64,000 nucleotides of DNA from an uncultured Hyphomicrobiales bacterium (GCA_903902915.1 CAIUWR010000024.1:18010-82009); one strand, 5' to 3'; shown: positions 26,514 through 36,155, numbered from the stretch's first letter. Made by a program: numbers and translations. Notes: generated from the sequence alone by a model not told the origin.

Positions 26514-26846
26514 GTGACTCAGGACGTGATTCAGGATTCCATTCTTCTGACCGTGCTTCTCAAACACGATCAGTCGAACAATCTTGACGCCGTGCAGACG
26601 AAGCTCAAGGACGCTGACTGGTGGGAGCGGTTTCCGCCCGAAGGCGTTGAAGTGGTCAGCTGGTATGTGGCCATGGGCCTCGGTCAGATCGTCACATTGC
26701 GCGTGCCGCCGGCAAGGCTCGCGGCCGTGAATGTTGAGTTGGAGCGCTCCGCCTGGGGCGTCTTCCGCACCGAATGCTATCCAGCCTATGATTTCGCTCC
26801 TGTGCGCGACATGATCCGCGAACGTGTGCGGCAAGGAGGCAAGTGA
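26514..26846 (+). CDS. Small protein of unknown function, first gene of Rieske operon
   Basis: The protein has 110 residues from GTG 26514, which has GGGAGAA 3 nt upstream. The ATG at 26502 would add four residues but lacks a ribosome site and would be almost leaderless. I do not recognise a named family. It is soluble, with an N-terminal strand (DSILLTVLLKHD), a tract QIVTLRVPPARLAAVNVELERSAW and a C-terminal ECYPAYDFAPVRDMIRERV. The strand/helix alternation and length suggest a dimeric ferredoxin-like (alpha+beta) barrel, as in small isomerases and monooxygenase-like proteins; this is inference. It is translationally linked to the next gene (TGATG). Confidence 0.7.
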   Translation: MTQDVIQDSILLTVLLKHDQSNNLDAVQTKLKDADWWERFPPEGVEVVSWYVAMGLGQIVTLRVPPARLAAVNVELERSAWGVFRTECYPAYDFAPVRDMIRERVRQGGK

Positions 26847-27070
26847 TGAAGCCGAGCCCCCAGTATCTTGAAGCGCACCAGACGCGCCAGCGCGCGCCGA
26901 CAGACTATGAAAACCTGCTCGCCGACGCCCTCGAACAGGCCTTCGCGCAAGGGATCGACGAGATCGAGCCGCTGGTGGCGCGGCTCAACCGCGATTGCGT
27001 TCCATCGCCGGGCGGCAAGCCCTGGACGGAGGAATTGTTCGCGGCTGAAATGCAGCGCCTGGGCGCCTGA
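26846..27070 (+). CDS. Recombinase-like helix-turn-helix small protein
   Basis: The protein has 74 residues. ATG 26846 shares bases with the stop of the preceding gene (GTGATG) and follows AAGGAGG. The C-terminal part, DEIEPLVARLNRDCVPSPGG followed by PWTEELFAAEMQRLGA, matches the small recombinase-type HTH segment found in serine recombinases (choose-next-residue pattern L-N-x-x-G/C...P..G..W). Similar stand-alone mini-proteins are seen beside Rieske oxygenases. It is too small to be a recombinase. It could be a DNA-binding auxiliary or, more likely, a co-opted structural partner of the oxygenase. Confidence 0.75.
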   Translation: MKPSPQYLEAHQTRQRAPTDYENLLADALEQAFAQGIDEIEPLVARLNRDCVPSPGGKPWTEELFAAEMQRLGA

Positions 27071-27084
27071 CGAGGGAACGTGTC

Positions 27085-28101
27085 ATGACCGCCATTTCTG
27101 AGACAGCCATCGAAGACCTGCTCGAACAGGGCGTCCGCAATATCTGGTACGCGCTGTGTCCGTCGCATTTTGTCGGCGACACGCCGATTTCGCTGCGCCG
27201 TTGCGGCTACAAGATGGCGCTTTGGCGCGGGTTGGACGGCGCGGTTCATGCGCTGGAAGATCATTGCCCGCATCGCGGCGCGCCGCTCTCCATGGGCATT
27301 CCCATGGATGACCGCATCGCCTGCGGATATCATGGCGTGCAGGTGGACAAGAATGGCGTGGCGGTGTCCGTGCCTGGCGCCCCCGGTTGCGCGCTGGAAG
27401 GCCGCAAGGCCACCCGCACCTTCCCCATCGAGGAAGCTGCGGGCATGATCTTCGCCTATATCGGCGACAAGCTGCATCCCGAACCGCCGCCGCTCGTGCT
27501 GCCCGAGCAGCTCACCTCGCCTGAATACAGTTCCTTTCTGTGCTACGCCGAATGGGGCGGCGATTATCGCTATGTGATCGACAATGTGATGGACCCGATG
27601 CACGGGACGTTCCTTCACAAGCAATCCCATTCCATGTCCTTCGGCGACACCCGCGCGGAATTCGACATCCGCGAGACCGACACCGGCTTCATCTTCGAAA
27701 AGCAGGGCCAGCGGAACGTCAATTTCGATTGGTCGGAGTGGGCGGACACCGGGCTGCATTGGCTGCGGCTGGAAATTCCCTATCCCAAGACCGGCGGTCC
27801 GGGCGGCAATTTCCACATCATCGGCACCTATACGCCCATCGGCAAGACGATGTCGGCGGTGGTGCATTGGCGTTGCCGCAAGGTCAGCGGCTGGCGGCGC
27901 GACACATGGCGCTTCCTTTACAAGAACAGGCTGGAAGCGCGCCACTGGCGCGTGCTGGAGCAGGACCGCGTGATGCTGGAGCAATTCGAGCCCGGCGCCA
28001 ATCGCCGCGAAATGCTCTATCAGCATGACAAGGGCCTCGTGCGCGCCCGCAAATATCTGCGCAACAAGGCGCAGGCGCAGTTAGAGGCGCTCAATGGCTG
28101 A
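27085..28101 (+). CDS. Rieske aromatic-ring oxygenase, vanillate demethylase-like single-subunit type
   Basis: The protein has 338 residues. Rieske ligands are C61-H63 (CPHRGAPL) and C80-H83 (CGYHG). Mononuclear iron ligands are D170, H173 and H178 (NVMDPMHGTFLHKQS), and a later EQDRVMLEQ supplies the third-ligand Asp region. Its size and layout resemble one-component-oxygenase (alpha3) enzymes such as vanillate O-demethylase or carnitine-type oxygenases rather than the alpha/beta type at 9183. No reductase is encoded nearby. It overlaps the RidA gene by 8 bp. The RidA and hydrolase neighbours hint at a nitrogen-containing aromatic or choline-like substrate. Confidence 0.9.
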   Translation: MTAISETAIEDLLEQGVRNIWYALCPSHFVGDTPISLRRCGYKMALWRGLDGAVHALEDHCPHRGAPLSMGIPMDDRIACGYHGVQVDKNGVAVSVPGAPGCALEGRKATRTFPIEEAAGMIFAYIGDKLHPEPPPLVLPEQLTSPEYSSFLCYAEWGGDYRYVIDNVMDPMHGTFLHKQSHSMSFGDTRAEFDIRETDTGFIFEKQGQRNVNFDWSEWADTGLHWLRLEIPYPKTGGPGGNFHIIGTYTPIGKTMSAVVHWRCRKVSGWRRDTWRFLYKNRLEARHWRVLEQDRVMLEQFEPGANRREMLYQHDKGLVRARKYLRNKAQAQLEALNG

Positions 28102-28519
28102 TCTTGTCGCGCGCCGGATCCACGCGCCATCCCTGCCTGAAGCGCCCGGCGCCACATGGTCCAACGCGCTTGTCATCGGCGACGAAATATCAATGTCTGG
28201 CGTCACCGCGCGCGGCGCCGATGGGCGCGCCATCGGCGGCGACAGCCTGCGGGACCAGACGCTGGCGATCTTCCAGCGCATCGAGACGCTGGTGCGCGCC
28301 GCTGGCGGCGTCCGTGGCTCCATCTACAAGCTTGTGATCTATGTCACCGACATCGCCCGCAAGGACGAGGTGAACGCCGCGCGGCGGGCGTTCTTCGCGT
28401 CCGCTTTTCCCTGTTCCACGCTGGTTGAGGTGAAGGGGCTGGTTTTTCCCGATCTTCTCGTGGAGGTTGACGCCTTCGCCAATCTGCGCGTGAATCTCAA
28501 CGCGCTTGCGGAGGCCTGA
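28094..28519 (+). CDS. RidA family (YjgF/YER057c/UK114) protein
   Basis: The protein has 141 residues with the RidA fold. Family cues are an N-terminal substrate strand, DSLRDQTLAIFQRIETLVRAAGG, the SIYKLVIYVTDIARKDEVNAARRAFF stretch, and STLVEVKGLVFPDLLVEVDAFA. The usual arginine of true imine deaminases is not present in the V-E-V-x-x-L segment in its standard R-V/A context, so it may be a variant such as a 2-aminomuconate deaminase-like enzyme. It overlaps the Rieske gene by 8 bp and precedes the ABC ATPase gene by 1 bp, so expression is tightly coupled. Confidence 0.85.
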   Translation: MADLVARRIHAPSLPEAPGATWSNALVIGDEISMSGVTARGADGRAIGGDSLRDQTLAIFQRIETLVRAAGGVRGSIYKLVIYVTDIARKDEVNAARRAFFASAFPCSTLVEVKGLVFPDLLVEVDAFANLRVNLNALAEA

Positions 28520-28520
28520 C

Positions 28521-29303
28521 ATGTCCGCCATCCGCCTCTCATTCCAGAAGGTCACCAAGCGCTTCGCCTCCCGCAAGGGCGTGGAGCCGGTGACGGCTGT
28601 TCAGGATCTTACGTTCGATGTGGCTGATGGCGAGATCGTCTCCATCATCGGACCATCGGGCTGTGGCAAAAGCACTTTGCTCAACATGGGGTCGGGCCTC
28701 GATCCGGCCACGCTTGGCGAAGTCTATGTCGACGGCGAATTGGTGACTCGGCCCAACCGCCATGTCGCCTTCATGCTGCAAAAGGATCTCTTGCTGCCGT
28801 GGCGCACCATTCGCGAGAATGTGGAGTTCGGGCTCGAAATTCAGGGCGCGCCTGCGCGTGAGCGGCGCGACCGCGCGGTGGAGCTTTTGAAGAAATGCCG
28901 ACTGCCGGATTTCATCAATCACTATCCCCATCAATTGTCAGGCGGCATGCGCCAGCGCGCGGCGCTTGCGCGCACGCTGGCGGTCGATCCGGCCGTGCTT
29001 TTGATGGACGAGCCTTTCTCCGCGCTCGACGCGCAGACCAAGATGGTGCTGCAACAAGACCTCGGCCGCACCCTCGCCGAGGCGAAGAAGACGGCGCTGT
29101 TCGTCACCCATGATCTTGTGGAGGCGATTGCGCTGTCGCACCGTGTGCTCGTGATGAGCGACCGTCCCGGACGGATCATCCGCGAGATCGTGATCGACAT
29201 CCCCGACCACGGCAACCCGATGGCGCGCCGCAAACATCCCCATGTGGGCGGCTATATCAATGAACTGATGGATCTTCTGCATATTGAAGACGCCGTGGCC
29301 TGA
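28521..29303 (+). CDS. ABC transporter ATP-binding protein (SsuB/TauB-like)
   Basis: The protein has 260 residues. Walker A is GPSGCGKS (44-51), the Q-loop lies in MLQKDLLLPW, the signature is LSGGMRQR, Walker B is VLLMDEPFSALD, and the H-loop is FVTHD. It belongs to the nitrate/sulfonate/taurine subfamily, matching the NMT1-like receptor and BPD permease that follow. The ATG at 28521 begins the protein 1 bp after the RidA stop, with GGAGG-type sequence inside the RidA end. It powers import of the locus substrate. Confidence 0.92.
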   Translation: MSAIRLSFQKVTKRFASRKGVEPVTAVQDLTFDVADGEIVSIIGPSGCGKSTLLNMGSGLDPATLGEVYVDGELVTRPNRHVAFMLQKDLLLPWRTIRENVEFGLEIQGAPARERRDRAVELLKKCRLPDFINHYPHQLSGGMRQRAALARTLAVDPAVLLMDEPFSALDAQTKMVLQQDLGRTLAEAKKTALFVTHDLVEAIALSHRVLVMSDRPGRIIREIVIDIPDHGNPMARRKHPHVGGYINELMDLLHIEDAVA

Positions 29304-29328
29304 CGGCGTCGTGAACTGGAGGCTCGTA

Positions 29329-30303
29329 ATGAAGTTGTTTCGCAAAACCTTCGCATCGGCCATCGTCGGCCTCTCGCTCGCAGCCGCGCCCGCGCTTGCG
29401 GAAGACGTCACCTATCTGCTGCCCGCGCCCGCCTCGCTGCCCGCCTTTGGGCCCTGGATGGTCGCGCAGCAGCGCGGCTATTTCAAAGACGAGAATCTCA
29501 ACGTGACCTTCCAGGTCGCGCGCGGCGGCGTCGACGTGGCCAAGCAGGTTGGCGCGGGCAATGCGGTCGTGGGCGGCGCCATCGGCGACACGCCCATTCT
29601 GGTGCGCGCCAACGGGGTGCCGGTGAAAGCGGTTGCGGTGCTGGGCGGTCGCTCGTTGATGCAGCTTGTCGTCAACAAGGACATGGGCGTCCATTCGGTG
29701 AAGGATCTGAAAGGCAAGGTGGTCACGACCATCTCCTATCAGGACACGACTTTCTTCGCGCTGCTGGGCATGCTCGCCACCCAGGGCATGACGAAGGATG
29801 ATGTGAACGCGCAGGCCGTTGGCCCCGTGAACATCTGGAAGCTTTTCGCCGCAGGCGAGGCCGCCGCCATGGCCTCCGTGCCGGACTGGACCTATTACGC
29901 CCGCGCCGCGAATCCCAAGCTCAACATCGAGATCATCCCCTCCGACACGCTCTTCAAGAGCATGGCGCAGGCGATCGTCGTCTCGGATGAAACCATTCAG
30001 AAGAATCCGGAGCTGGTGAAGCGCATCGTGCGCGCCACGTTGAAGGGCCTGAAGGCGATCATGGACGACCCCAAGGCCGCCGCAGCGGACTATGTGAAGA
30101 TCGTGCCGGAAAACGCGGGCAAGGAGGCGGAGGTCGCGGAGATCTTCAAGGGCTTCTCCGAATATGTCTACGCGGGCCAGAAGACGCTGGGCGAGATGGA
30201 TGAGCAGCGTCTTTCCGAATTGCAGGATTTTTACCTGAAGCAGGGGATCATCCAGCAGAAGTCGCCGGTGAAGGATCTCTACACCAACCAGTTCGTTCAG
30301 TGA
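29329..30303 (+). CDS. NMT1/SsuA-like ABC substrate-binding protein
   Basis: The protein has 324 residues. ATG 29329 follows CTGGAGG and opens a signal peptide (KLFRKTFASAIVGLSLAAAPALA). The mature domain begins EDVTYLLPAPASLPAFGPWMVAQQRGYF and has the VARGGVDVAKQVGAGNA segment characteristic of SsuA/TauA/THI5 receptors. It is the cognate receptor of the importer, between the ATPase and permease genes. A strong hairpin just after it probably raises its expression relative to the permease. Confidence 0.9.
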   Translation: MKLFRKTFASAIVGLSLAAAPALAEDVTYLLPAPASLPAFGPWMVAQQRGYFKDENLNVTFQVARGGVDVAKQVGAGNAVVGGAIGDTPILVRANGVPVKAVAVLGGRSLMQLVVNKDMGVHSVKDLKGKVVTTISYQDTTFFALLGMLATQGMTKDDVNAQAVGPVNIWKLFAAGEAAAMASVPDWTYYARAANPKLNIEIIPSDTLFKSMAQAIVVSDETIQKNPELVKRIVRATLKGLKAIMDDPKAAAADYVKIVPENAGKEAEVAEIFKGFSEYVYAGQKTLGEMDEQRLSELQDFYLKQGIIQQKSPVKDLYTNQFVQ

Positions 30304-30309
30304 GCTGCG

Positions 30310-30348
30310 AGGCGCGCCGCTGCGTGGAAGCGGCGCGCCTTTGATTTT
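30310..30348 (+). terminator. Strong hairpin with T-tract between receptor and permease genes
   Basis: AGGCGCGCCGCT and its exact reverse complement (12-bp stem, 7-nt loop GCGTGGA, positions 30310-30340) are followed by TTGATTTT. This looks like a rho-independent terminator yet lies between two genes of the same importer. Partial termination or 3' protection would give more receptor than permease. Confidence 0.7.
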
Positions 30349-30371
30349 CCTCTTCAGAGGCCGCGCCCATC

Positions 30372-31166
30372 ATGTCAGCCGATTTCAGCGATCCCACCAC
30401 ACGCAACATGACCCTGCTCAGCGCGGGGCTTTTCGTCGCGTTTCTGGCGGCGTGGGAATGGTTGCCGGGGGCCATGCACATTCCCGCTTTCATCATTCCG
30501 CCGCTCTCGAAAGTGTGGAGCGAGTTCCTGCGCATGCTGGGGCATGAGCGGCTGATGTTTCACACCGGGGTTACGGCCTTGCAGGTGTTGATCGGCTTTG
30601 TGCTGGGCATGTTTCTGGGGATGCTGGTGGGTTTTCTGCTCGGCATGTCGCCCACAGCCGAATTCGTGCTGTCGCCCTATATTCTGGCCTTGCAGATCGC
30701 GCCCAAAGTCGCATTCGCGCCGCTGTTCGTGATCTGGTTTGGCTATACGGTCTATCCGAAGATTCTGGTGGCGGTGCTGATCGTGTTCTTCCCGATCATG
30801 GTGAATGTGCTGGGCGCCGTGCGCTCCATTGATCCTGACATTGTGCGGCTGGCGCGCTCCTTCACCGCGAACCGCTTTCAGGTGTTCCGGATGGTGGAGT
30901 TTCCCGCCTCCCTTGCGCCGCTCTTTGCGGGTCTGCGTATCGCCGCGACGCTGGCGGTGATCGGCGTCGTGGTGGGTGAGCTGGTGGGCGGCAACACGGG
31001 GCTCGGCTACCTTCTGACCTTCGGCGAAGGCGCGGGCAATACGGCCATGGTCTTTGTCGCCATCATCATGCTGACCTTGATCGGCATCGCGCTTTATGGC
31101 GCCATCGTGCTGGTGGAAAACCGGGTGCTGCATTTCCTGCCTGCGCGTGATCGGCGCGCTGCGTGA
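30372..31166 (+). CDS. ABC transporter permease (SsuC/TauC-like)
   Basis: The protein has 264 residues with about six membrane spans. The binding-protein-dependent permease EAA loop is present as GLRIAATLAVIGVVVGEL. The opening FLAAWEWLPGAMHIPAFIIPPLSKVW is typical of nitrate/sulfonate/taurine permeases. ATG 30372 follows the hairpin at 30310-30340. As a single permease it should act as a homodimer with the ATPase at 28521. Confidence 0.9.
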   Translation: MSADFSDPTTRNMTLLSAGLFVAFLAAWEWLPGAMHIPAFIIPPLSKVWSEFLRMLGHERLMFHTGVTALQVLIGFVLGMFLGMLVGFLLGMSPTAEFVLSPYILALQIAPKVAFAPLFVIWFGYTVYPKILVAVLIVFFPIMVNVLGAVRSIDPDIVRLARSFTANRFQVFRMVEFPASLAPLFAGLRIAATLAVIGVVVGELVGGNTGLGYLLTFGEGAGNTAMVFVAIIMLTLIGIALYGAIVLVENRVLHFLPARDRRAA

Positions 31167-31173
31167 GGGCGAC

Positions 31174-31989
31174 ATGCTGACGACGCGCACCATCGCGACC
31201 TCGCAAGGGGCGGTGACTTATCTGGAAGCGGGGCAGGGCGCGCCGCTCGTGCTGCTGCATGGCATAGGCTCCGCCGCGCGCTCGTTCAGCGCGCAGATGG
31301 CCGCCTTCGCGGACCGCCGCGTCATAGCCTGGAATGCGCCCGGTTACGCAGGCTCTGCGCCGCTCGCGCCTGCTGCGCCCGATGCAGGCGACTACGCGTG
31401 TGCGCTCGGCGCTTTCCTTGACGCCCTTGGCGTTGCGGACTGCGATCTCTTCGGCCATTCGCTGGGCTGTCTCATGGCGGCGCGCTTCGCCGCCGATCAT
31501 CCCCAGCGCGTGGCGAGCCTGACGCTGGCGAGCATCGCGGCCGGTCACGCGCGGCTGGAGCCGCAGGAACGCGCGCGCCTGCTCGACGGGCGCCTTGGCG
31601 ACGTTGCGGCCCTTGGTCCGCGCGGCATGGCGGAAAAGCGCGGCCCGCGTTTGCTGGGCCCGGACGCTTCGCCCGACCAAATCCGCGCGGTGGTGGAGAC
31701 GATGGCTTGCGTCGATCCCGATGGTTATGGTCAGGCTGCGCGGATGCTCTCCAGCGGCGACATTCTGGCCGATCTGGCGCGATTGCCAGCCTCGATCCCC
31801 GTGCGGATCGTCTTCGGCTCCGCCGACGTCATAACCCCGCCCGAGGTCAACCGGCGCGTGGCGGCGGCCTTCGGGCGCGCGGAAGTGGTGGAGATTCCGC
31901 GCGCTGGCCATGCGCTTTATGTCGACCAGTCCGGCGCTTTCAATGCGGCGCTCGCCGCCAGCTTGCGGAGAAATGATGAACGAGGCTGA
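31174..31989 (+). CDS. Alpha/beta hydrolase
   Basis: The protein has 271 residues. The oxyanion-hole motif is LLHGIGSAARS. The nucleophile is S96 in FGHSLG, the acid lies in VFGSADVITP and the histidine in AGHALYV, so the triad is complete. It resembles meta-cleavage-product hydrolases and 3-oxoadipate enol-lactonases. ATG 31174 follows GAGGG. The upstream frame from 31096 lies inside the permease gene. It lies 7 bp after the permease gene and overlaps the regulator gene. The substrate is presumably a ring-cleavage or ester intermediate of the locus. Confidence 0.9.
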   Translation: MLTTRTIATSQGAVTYLEAGQGAPLVLLHGIGSAARSFSAQMAAFADRRVIAWNAPGYAGSAPLAPAAPDAGDYACALGAFLDALGVADCDLFGHSLGCLMAARFAADHPQRVASLTLASIAAGHARLEPQERARLLDGRLGDVAALGPRGMAEKRGPRLLGPDASPDQIRAVVETMACVDPDGYGQAARMLSSGDILADLARLPASIPVRIVFGSADVITPPEVNRRVAAAFGRAEVVEIPRAGHALYVDQSGAFNAALAASLRRNDERG

Positions 31990-32824
31990 ATCTTTGCCAG
32001 AAGGCCGCTATGTCGTGCCCGCGCTGGCGCAGGGGCTGAGCGTCCTGGCGCTTTTCTCACGCGAGACGCCGGTGCTGGCCGCGCCCGAGATCGCGCAGCG
32101 TCTGTCTTTACCGCGCACGACCGTATTCCGGCTTTTGCACACCCTGCATCTGATGGGTTATCTCAAGCGCTGCGAGGATGAGCGCAGCTTCTCGCTGGGG
32201 CCAGCGATCCTGAACCGTGGCTTCACCTATCTTTCCTCGCTGGACATCGTCGAAATCGCGCAGCCGATCTTGCAAAAGCTGCGTGACGAGACGGGCATGT
32301 CCGCCCATCTTGCGGTGCGCGATGGACGTGAGATCGTTTATGTGGCGCGGGTGGCGGCCCGCACGACCGTGGCGAGCACCGTGCAGATCGGCACGCGGTT
32401 TCCCGTCCACGCCACCGTCATGGGCCGTATGATCCTGTGCGAATTCACCGATCAGGCCCTGGCCGAATTGTTCCCGGACGATGCGCTGCCCGCCTTCTCC
32501 GAGCAGACGCCAGCGACGCGCGCGGATTTGCAGGTGATGCTGGCGCAGGATCGGGCGCGCGGTTTTGTCATCAGCCAGTCCTTCTTCGAGCGGGGCGTCA
32601 GCTCCATCGCCGCACCCGTGCGGGACGGCGCGGGCGCCATCGTCGCGGCCATCAACGTCACCTCGGTTGACTCCTATGTCCCAGTGGAGGAGATGCAGGG
32701 CGCGTTGAAGGACGCGGTCCTCGCGGCCTCCTTCGAATTGACCCGGTGGCTGTCGGCGGCTCCCGGCGACTCGCAGCGGCGGATCGGCGGAACGCGCGTC
32801 CGGCGGACGGCTGAGACTGTTTGA
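31976..32824 (+). CDS. IclR family transcriptional regulator
   Basis: The protein has 282 residues. The N-terminal winged helix-turn-helix is residues about 12-75 (GLSVLALFSRE, IAQRLSLPRTTVFRLLHTLHLMGYL). The C-terminal effector domain has the family blocks ETGMSAHLAVRDGREIVYVARV, GTRFPVHATVMGRMIL and RGFVISQSFFERGVSSIAAPV. The start (ATG 31973 or 31976, after CGGAG) overlaps the hydrolase gene by about 15 bp. It is the likely controller of the palindrome at 26474-26494 and thus of both divergent operons; effector unknown. Confidence 0.92.
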   Translation: MNEAESLPEGRYVVPALAQGLSVLALFSRETPVLAAPEIAQRLSLPRTTVFRLLHTLHLMGYLKRCEDERSFSLGPAILNRGFTYLSSLDIVEIAQPILQKLRDETGMSAHLAVRDGREIVYVARVAARTTVASTVQIGTRFPVHATVMGRMILCEFTDQALAELFPDDALPAFSEQTPATRADLQVMLAQDRARGFVISQSFFERGVSSIAAPVRDGAGAIVAAINVTSVDSYVPVEEMQGALKDAVLAASFELTRWLSAAPGDSQRRIGGTRVRRTAETV

Positions 32825-32850
32825 CGTCGCCAACGCAATCTGGAGGCGCG

Positions 32851-34485
32851 ATGCCGGGCGGACGACCATCGAAATGGGACATCGTCGCGGGCCTCTCCGT
32901 GGCTGGGCTGCTGCTGCCTGAAGCGATCGCTTACGCCTCCATCGCGGGGCTCGCCCCGCAACATGGCGTCTTTGCTGCGATAGCGGGGCTGTTGGTCTAT
33001 GCGCTGGCGGGCCGCAGCCGCTTCGCCATCGTGGCGCCCACAGCCTCCTCCGCCGCGATTCTGGCCGCCGCCGCCGCTTCGGCGCAAACGATGCAGACGC
33101 CGGATCAACGCCTTGCGCTGGCGGCCGGGGCGGTGCTGCTGACCGGCGCGTTCTTTGTCTGCGCGAGCATCGCGAGGATGGGGGCGCTGGCGCAGTTCAT
33201 TTCGCGCCCGGTCTTGCGGGGCTTCGCCTTCGGGCTTTCGGCCGTCATCGTGCTGCGGCAGGCGCCGGCGCTGACGGGGTTGAGGTTCGAGTCCCATGAT
33301 CCGGGCGGCATCCTGTGGGATCTGGCGTGGCGGCTGTGGGAGGTGAACGGCGCCAGCCTCGTATTGGGCTTTGGCGCGCTTGCGCTGCTGCTTGCGCTGC
33401 GACGCTGGCCCTGGGCGCCGGGCGCCTTCGTGGCGCTCAGCGCTGGCGTGGCGGGCGCGTTGCTTTTCGATCTCGACGGCTATGGAGTCGCCCGGGTCGG
33501 ATATCTGGACGTCACGCCCGTGGCGCCCGGCTTGCCCGATCTGTCGCTGGAGGCCTGGGAGACGCTGGCGCGCGCGGCCCTGCCGCTGGTGCTGATCCTT
33601 TTTGCGGAATCCTGGGGCTCCATGCGCAACCTTGGTCTGCGCCATGGCGACCGGCTGGATCCGCAGCGCGAGCTTTTCGCCCTCGGCCTCGCCAATATCG
33701 CCTCCGGTCTTCTGCGGGGTTTGCCGGTCGGGGCTGGCTTTTCCGCCTCCTCCGCCAACGAGGCGGCGGGGGCCATGAGCCGGGTCGCTGGCGTGGCGGC
33801 GGCGCTGTGCATGGTGGCGCTGGTGGCGCTTTTCGCCCCATGGGTCGCGCTGATTCCCCAGCCGGTGCTGGCGGCGGTGGTGATTTCGGCGGTTCTGCCC
33901 GCGTTGGACCCGCGTCCGCTGCTGAAACTATGGCGCATCGGCCGGGATCAATATGTGGCGCTCGCGGCGGCCGTCGGCGTGCCGCTGTTTGGCGTGGTGG
34001 ACGGCATGGTGCTGGCGGTCGCCCTGTCGGTTGCCGCAACCCTTGGGCGCCTCGCCAGCCCGCGCATCGAGCGTCTGGGGCGCTTGCCCGACAGCCATGC
34101 CTTCGTGGACCTCGCAGCCCAGCCAGAGGCGGTGACGGATCCGCGCATCCTCGTGGTGCGGCCCACTGAGCCCTTGTTTTTCGCCAATGCCGAGACGGTC
34201 TTCGCCGGGCTGAGCGAGCCGTCGCTCGCCGTCGGCGTGCTGGTGGTGATCCTCAGCCTCGAAGACAGCAGCGATCTGGACTCCACCGCCCTCGAGGCGC
34301 TGATTGAATGGGACATGCTGCTTGGCGGGCAGGGGCGCATTCTGTTGCTCGCGCGCTGCAAGCAACATGTCCGCGACCCCTTGCTGCGCGCCGGAGCCGC
34401 GCTCGCGAGGCCCGGCCGCAGCTTCTGGAGCGTGGACGAGGCCTTCGAGGCCGCGCTGGGTCTGGTGGCGGCGCCCCGCAAATAA
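32851..34485 (+). CDS. SulP family inorganic anion transporter with STAS domain
   Basis: The protein has 544 residues. ATG 32851 follows GGAGG; the TTG at 32821 lacks a site. The SulP signature near the start (GLLLPEAIAYASIAGLAPQHG) is followed by about 11-14 membrane spans. It ends in a cytoplasmic STAS domain (RILVVRPTEPLFFANAETVF, VVILSLEDSSDLDSTALEALIEW). Cargo could be sulfate, bicarbonate or dicarboxylates. It follows the IclR regulator by 26 bp and may be read through from the operon. It converges on ligAB, with a hairpin between. Confidence 0.88.
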   Translation: MPGGRPSKWDIVAGLSVAGLLLPEAIAYASIAGLAPQHGVFAAIAGLLVYALAGRSRFAIVAPTASSAAILAAAAASAQTMQTPDQRLALAAGAVLLTGAFFVCASIARMGALAQFISRPVLRGFAFGLSAVIVLRQAPALTGLRFESHDPGGILWDLAWRLWEVNGASLVLGFGALALLLALRRWPWAPGAFVALSAGVAGALLFDLDGYGVARVGYLDVTPVAPGLPDLSLEAWETLARAALPLVLILFAESWGSMRNLGLRHGDRLDPQRELFALGLANIASGLLRGLPVGAGFSASSANEAAGAMSRVAGVAAALCMVALVALFAPWVALIPQPVLAAVVISAVLPALDPRPLLKLWRIGRDQYVALAAAVGVPLFGVVDGMVLAVALSVAATLGRLASPRIERLGRLPDSHAFVDLAAQPEAVTDPRILVVRPTEPLFFANAETVFAGLSEPSLAVGVLVVILSLEDSSDLDSTALEALIEWDMLLGGQGRILLLARCKQHVRDPLLRAGAALARPGRSFWSVDEAFEAALGLVAAPRK

Positions 34486-34511
34486 AAAGGCGCGACCCGA
34501 AGGCCGCGCCT
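34484..34511 (-). terminator. Rho-independent terminator for ligAB
   Basis: Reading the minus strand, AGGCGCG and CGCGCCT pair around a 10-nt loop and are followed by TTTTTATTT. This is a standard terminator just downstream of ligB. It overlaps the last bases of the convergent SulP gene, so it may also insulate that gene. Confidence 0.75.
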
Positions 34512-34533
34512 GTGACCTTGAACCAGCCGTCGC

Positions 34534-35789
<1,256 letters not shown>

Positions 35790-36081
35790 CGCTCAATCCT
35801 CTCGACCGTGAGCCTTGCGCCGCCGCCGGGCTGGCGGTCGCAGGGCCTGTGCCGACATTCATACAGCTTTTGAAATCGAGCGTCGATGGTTCGCAGCCAA
35901 ATCAGAATGAGAAGAATTCAAATTCAGGCGGCGGCGAGGAAGGCCCGGCGCTGCGGGGCGAGCACAGCCATTGGCCCAAATCGCGGTTCCGCCATTGACA
36001 GCGTCGCCGCCAACCATTAGACAACCGCTCCATCCGCTGGCTTGCTGATAGCCGGTGCGGGTCCGTGATTCGGGCTCCGCT

Positions 36082-36155
36082 TGGGGGATAGTTCAACGGT
36101 AGAACTACCGACTCTGACTCGGTCAATCTTGGTTCGAATCCAGGTCCCCCAGCCA
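36082..36155 (+). tRNA. trnQ: tRNA-Gln (anticodon CTG)
   Basis: A full cloverleaf is present with an encoded CCA. The acceptor stem TGGGGGA pairs with TCCCCCA. The D-arm is GTTC-AACGGTA-GAAC. The anticodon stem ACCGA/TCGGT holds the loop CTCTGAC (anticodon CTG, reads CAG). The T-arm is CTTGG-TTCGAAT-CCAGG, followed by discriminator G. The U1-A72 pair is typical of tRNA-Gln. A family B repeat and an accessory segment lie downstream. Confidence 0.97.
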
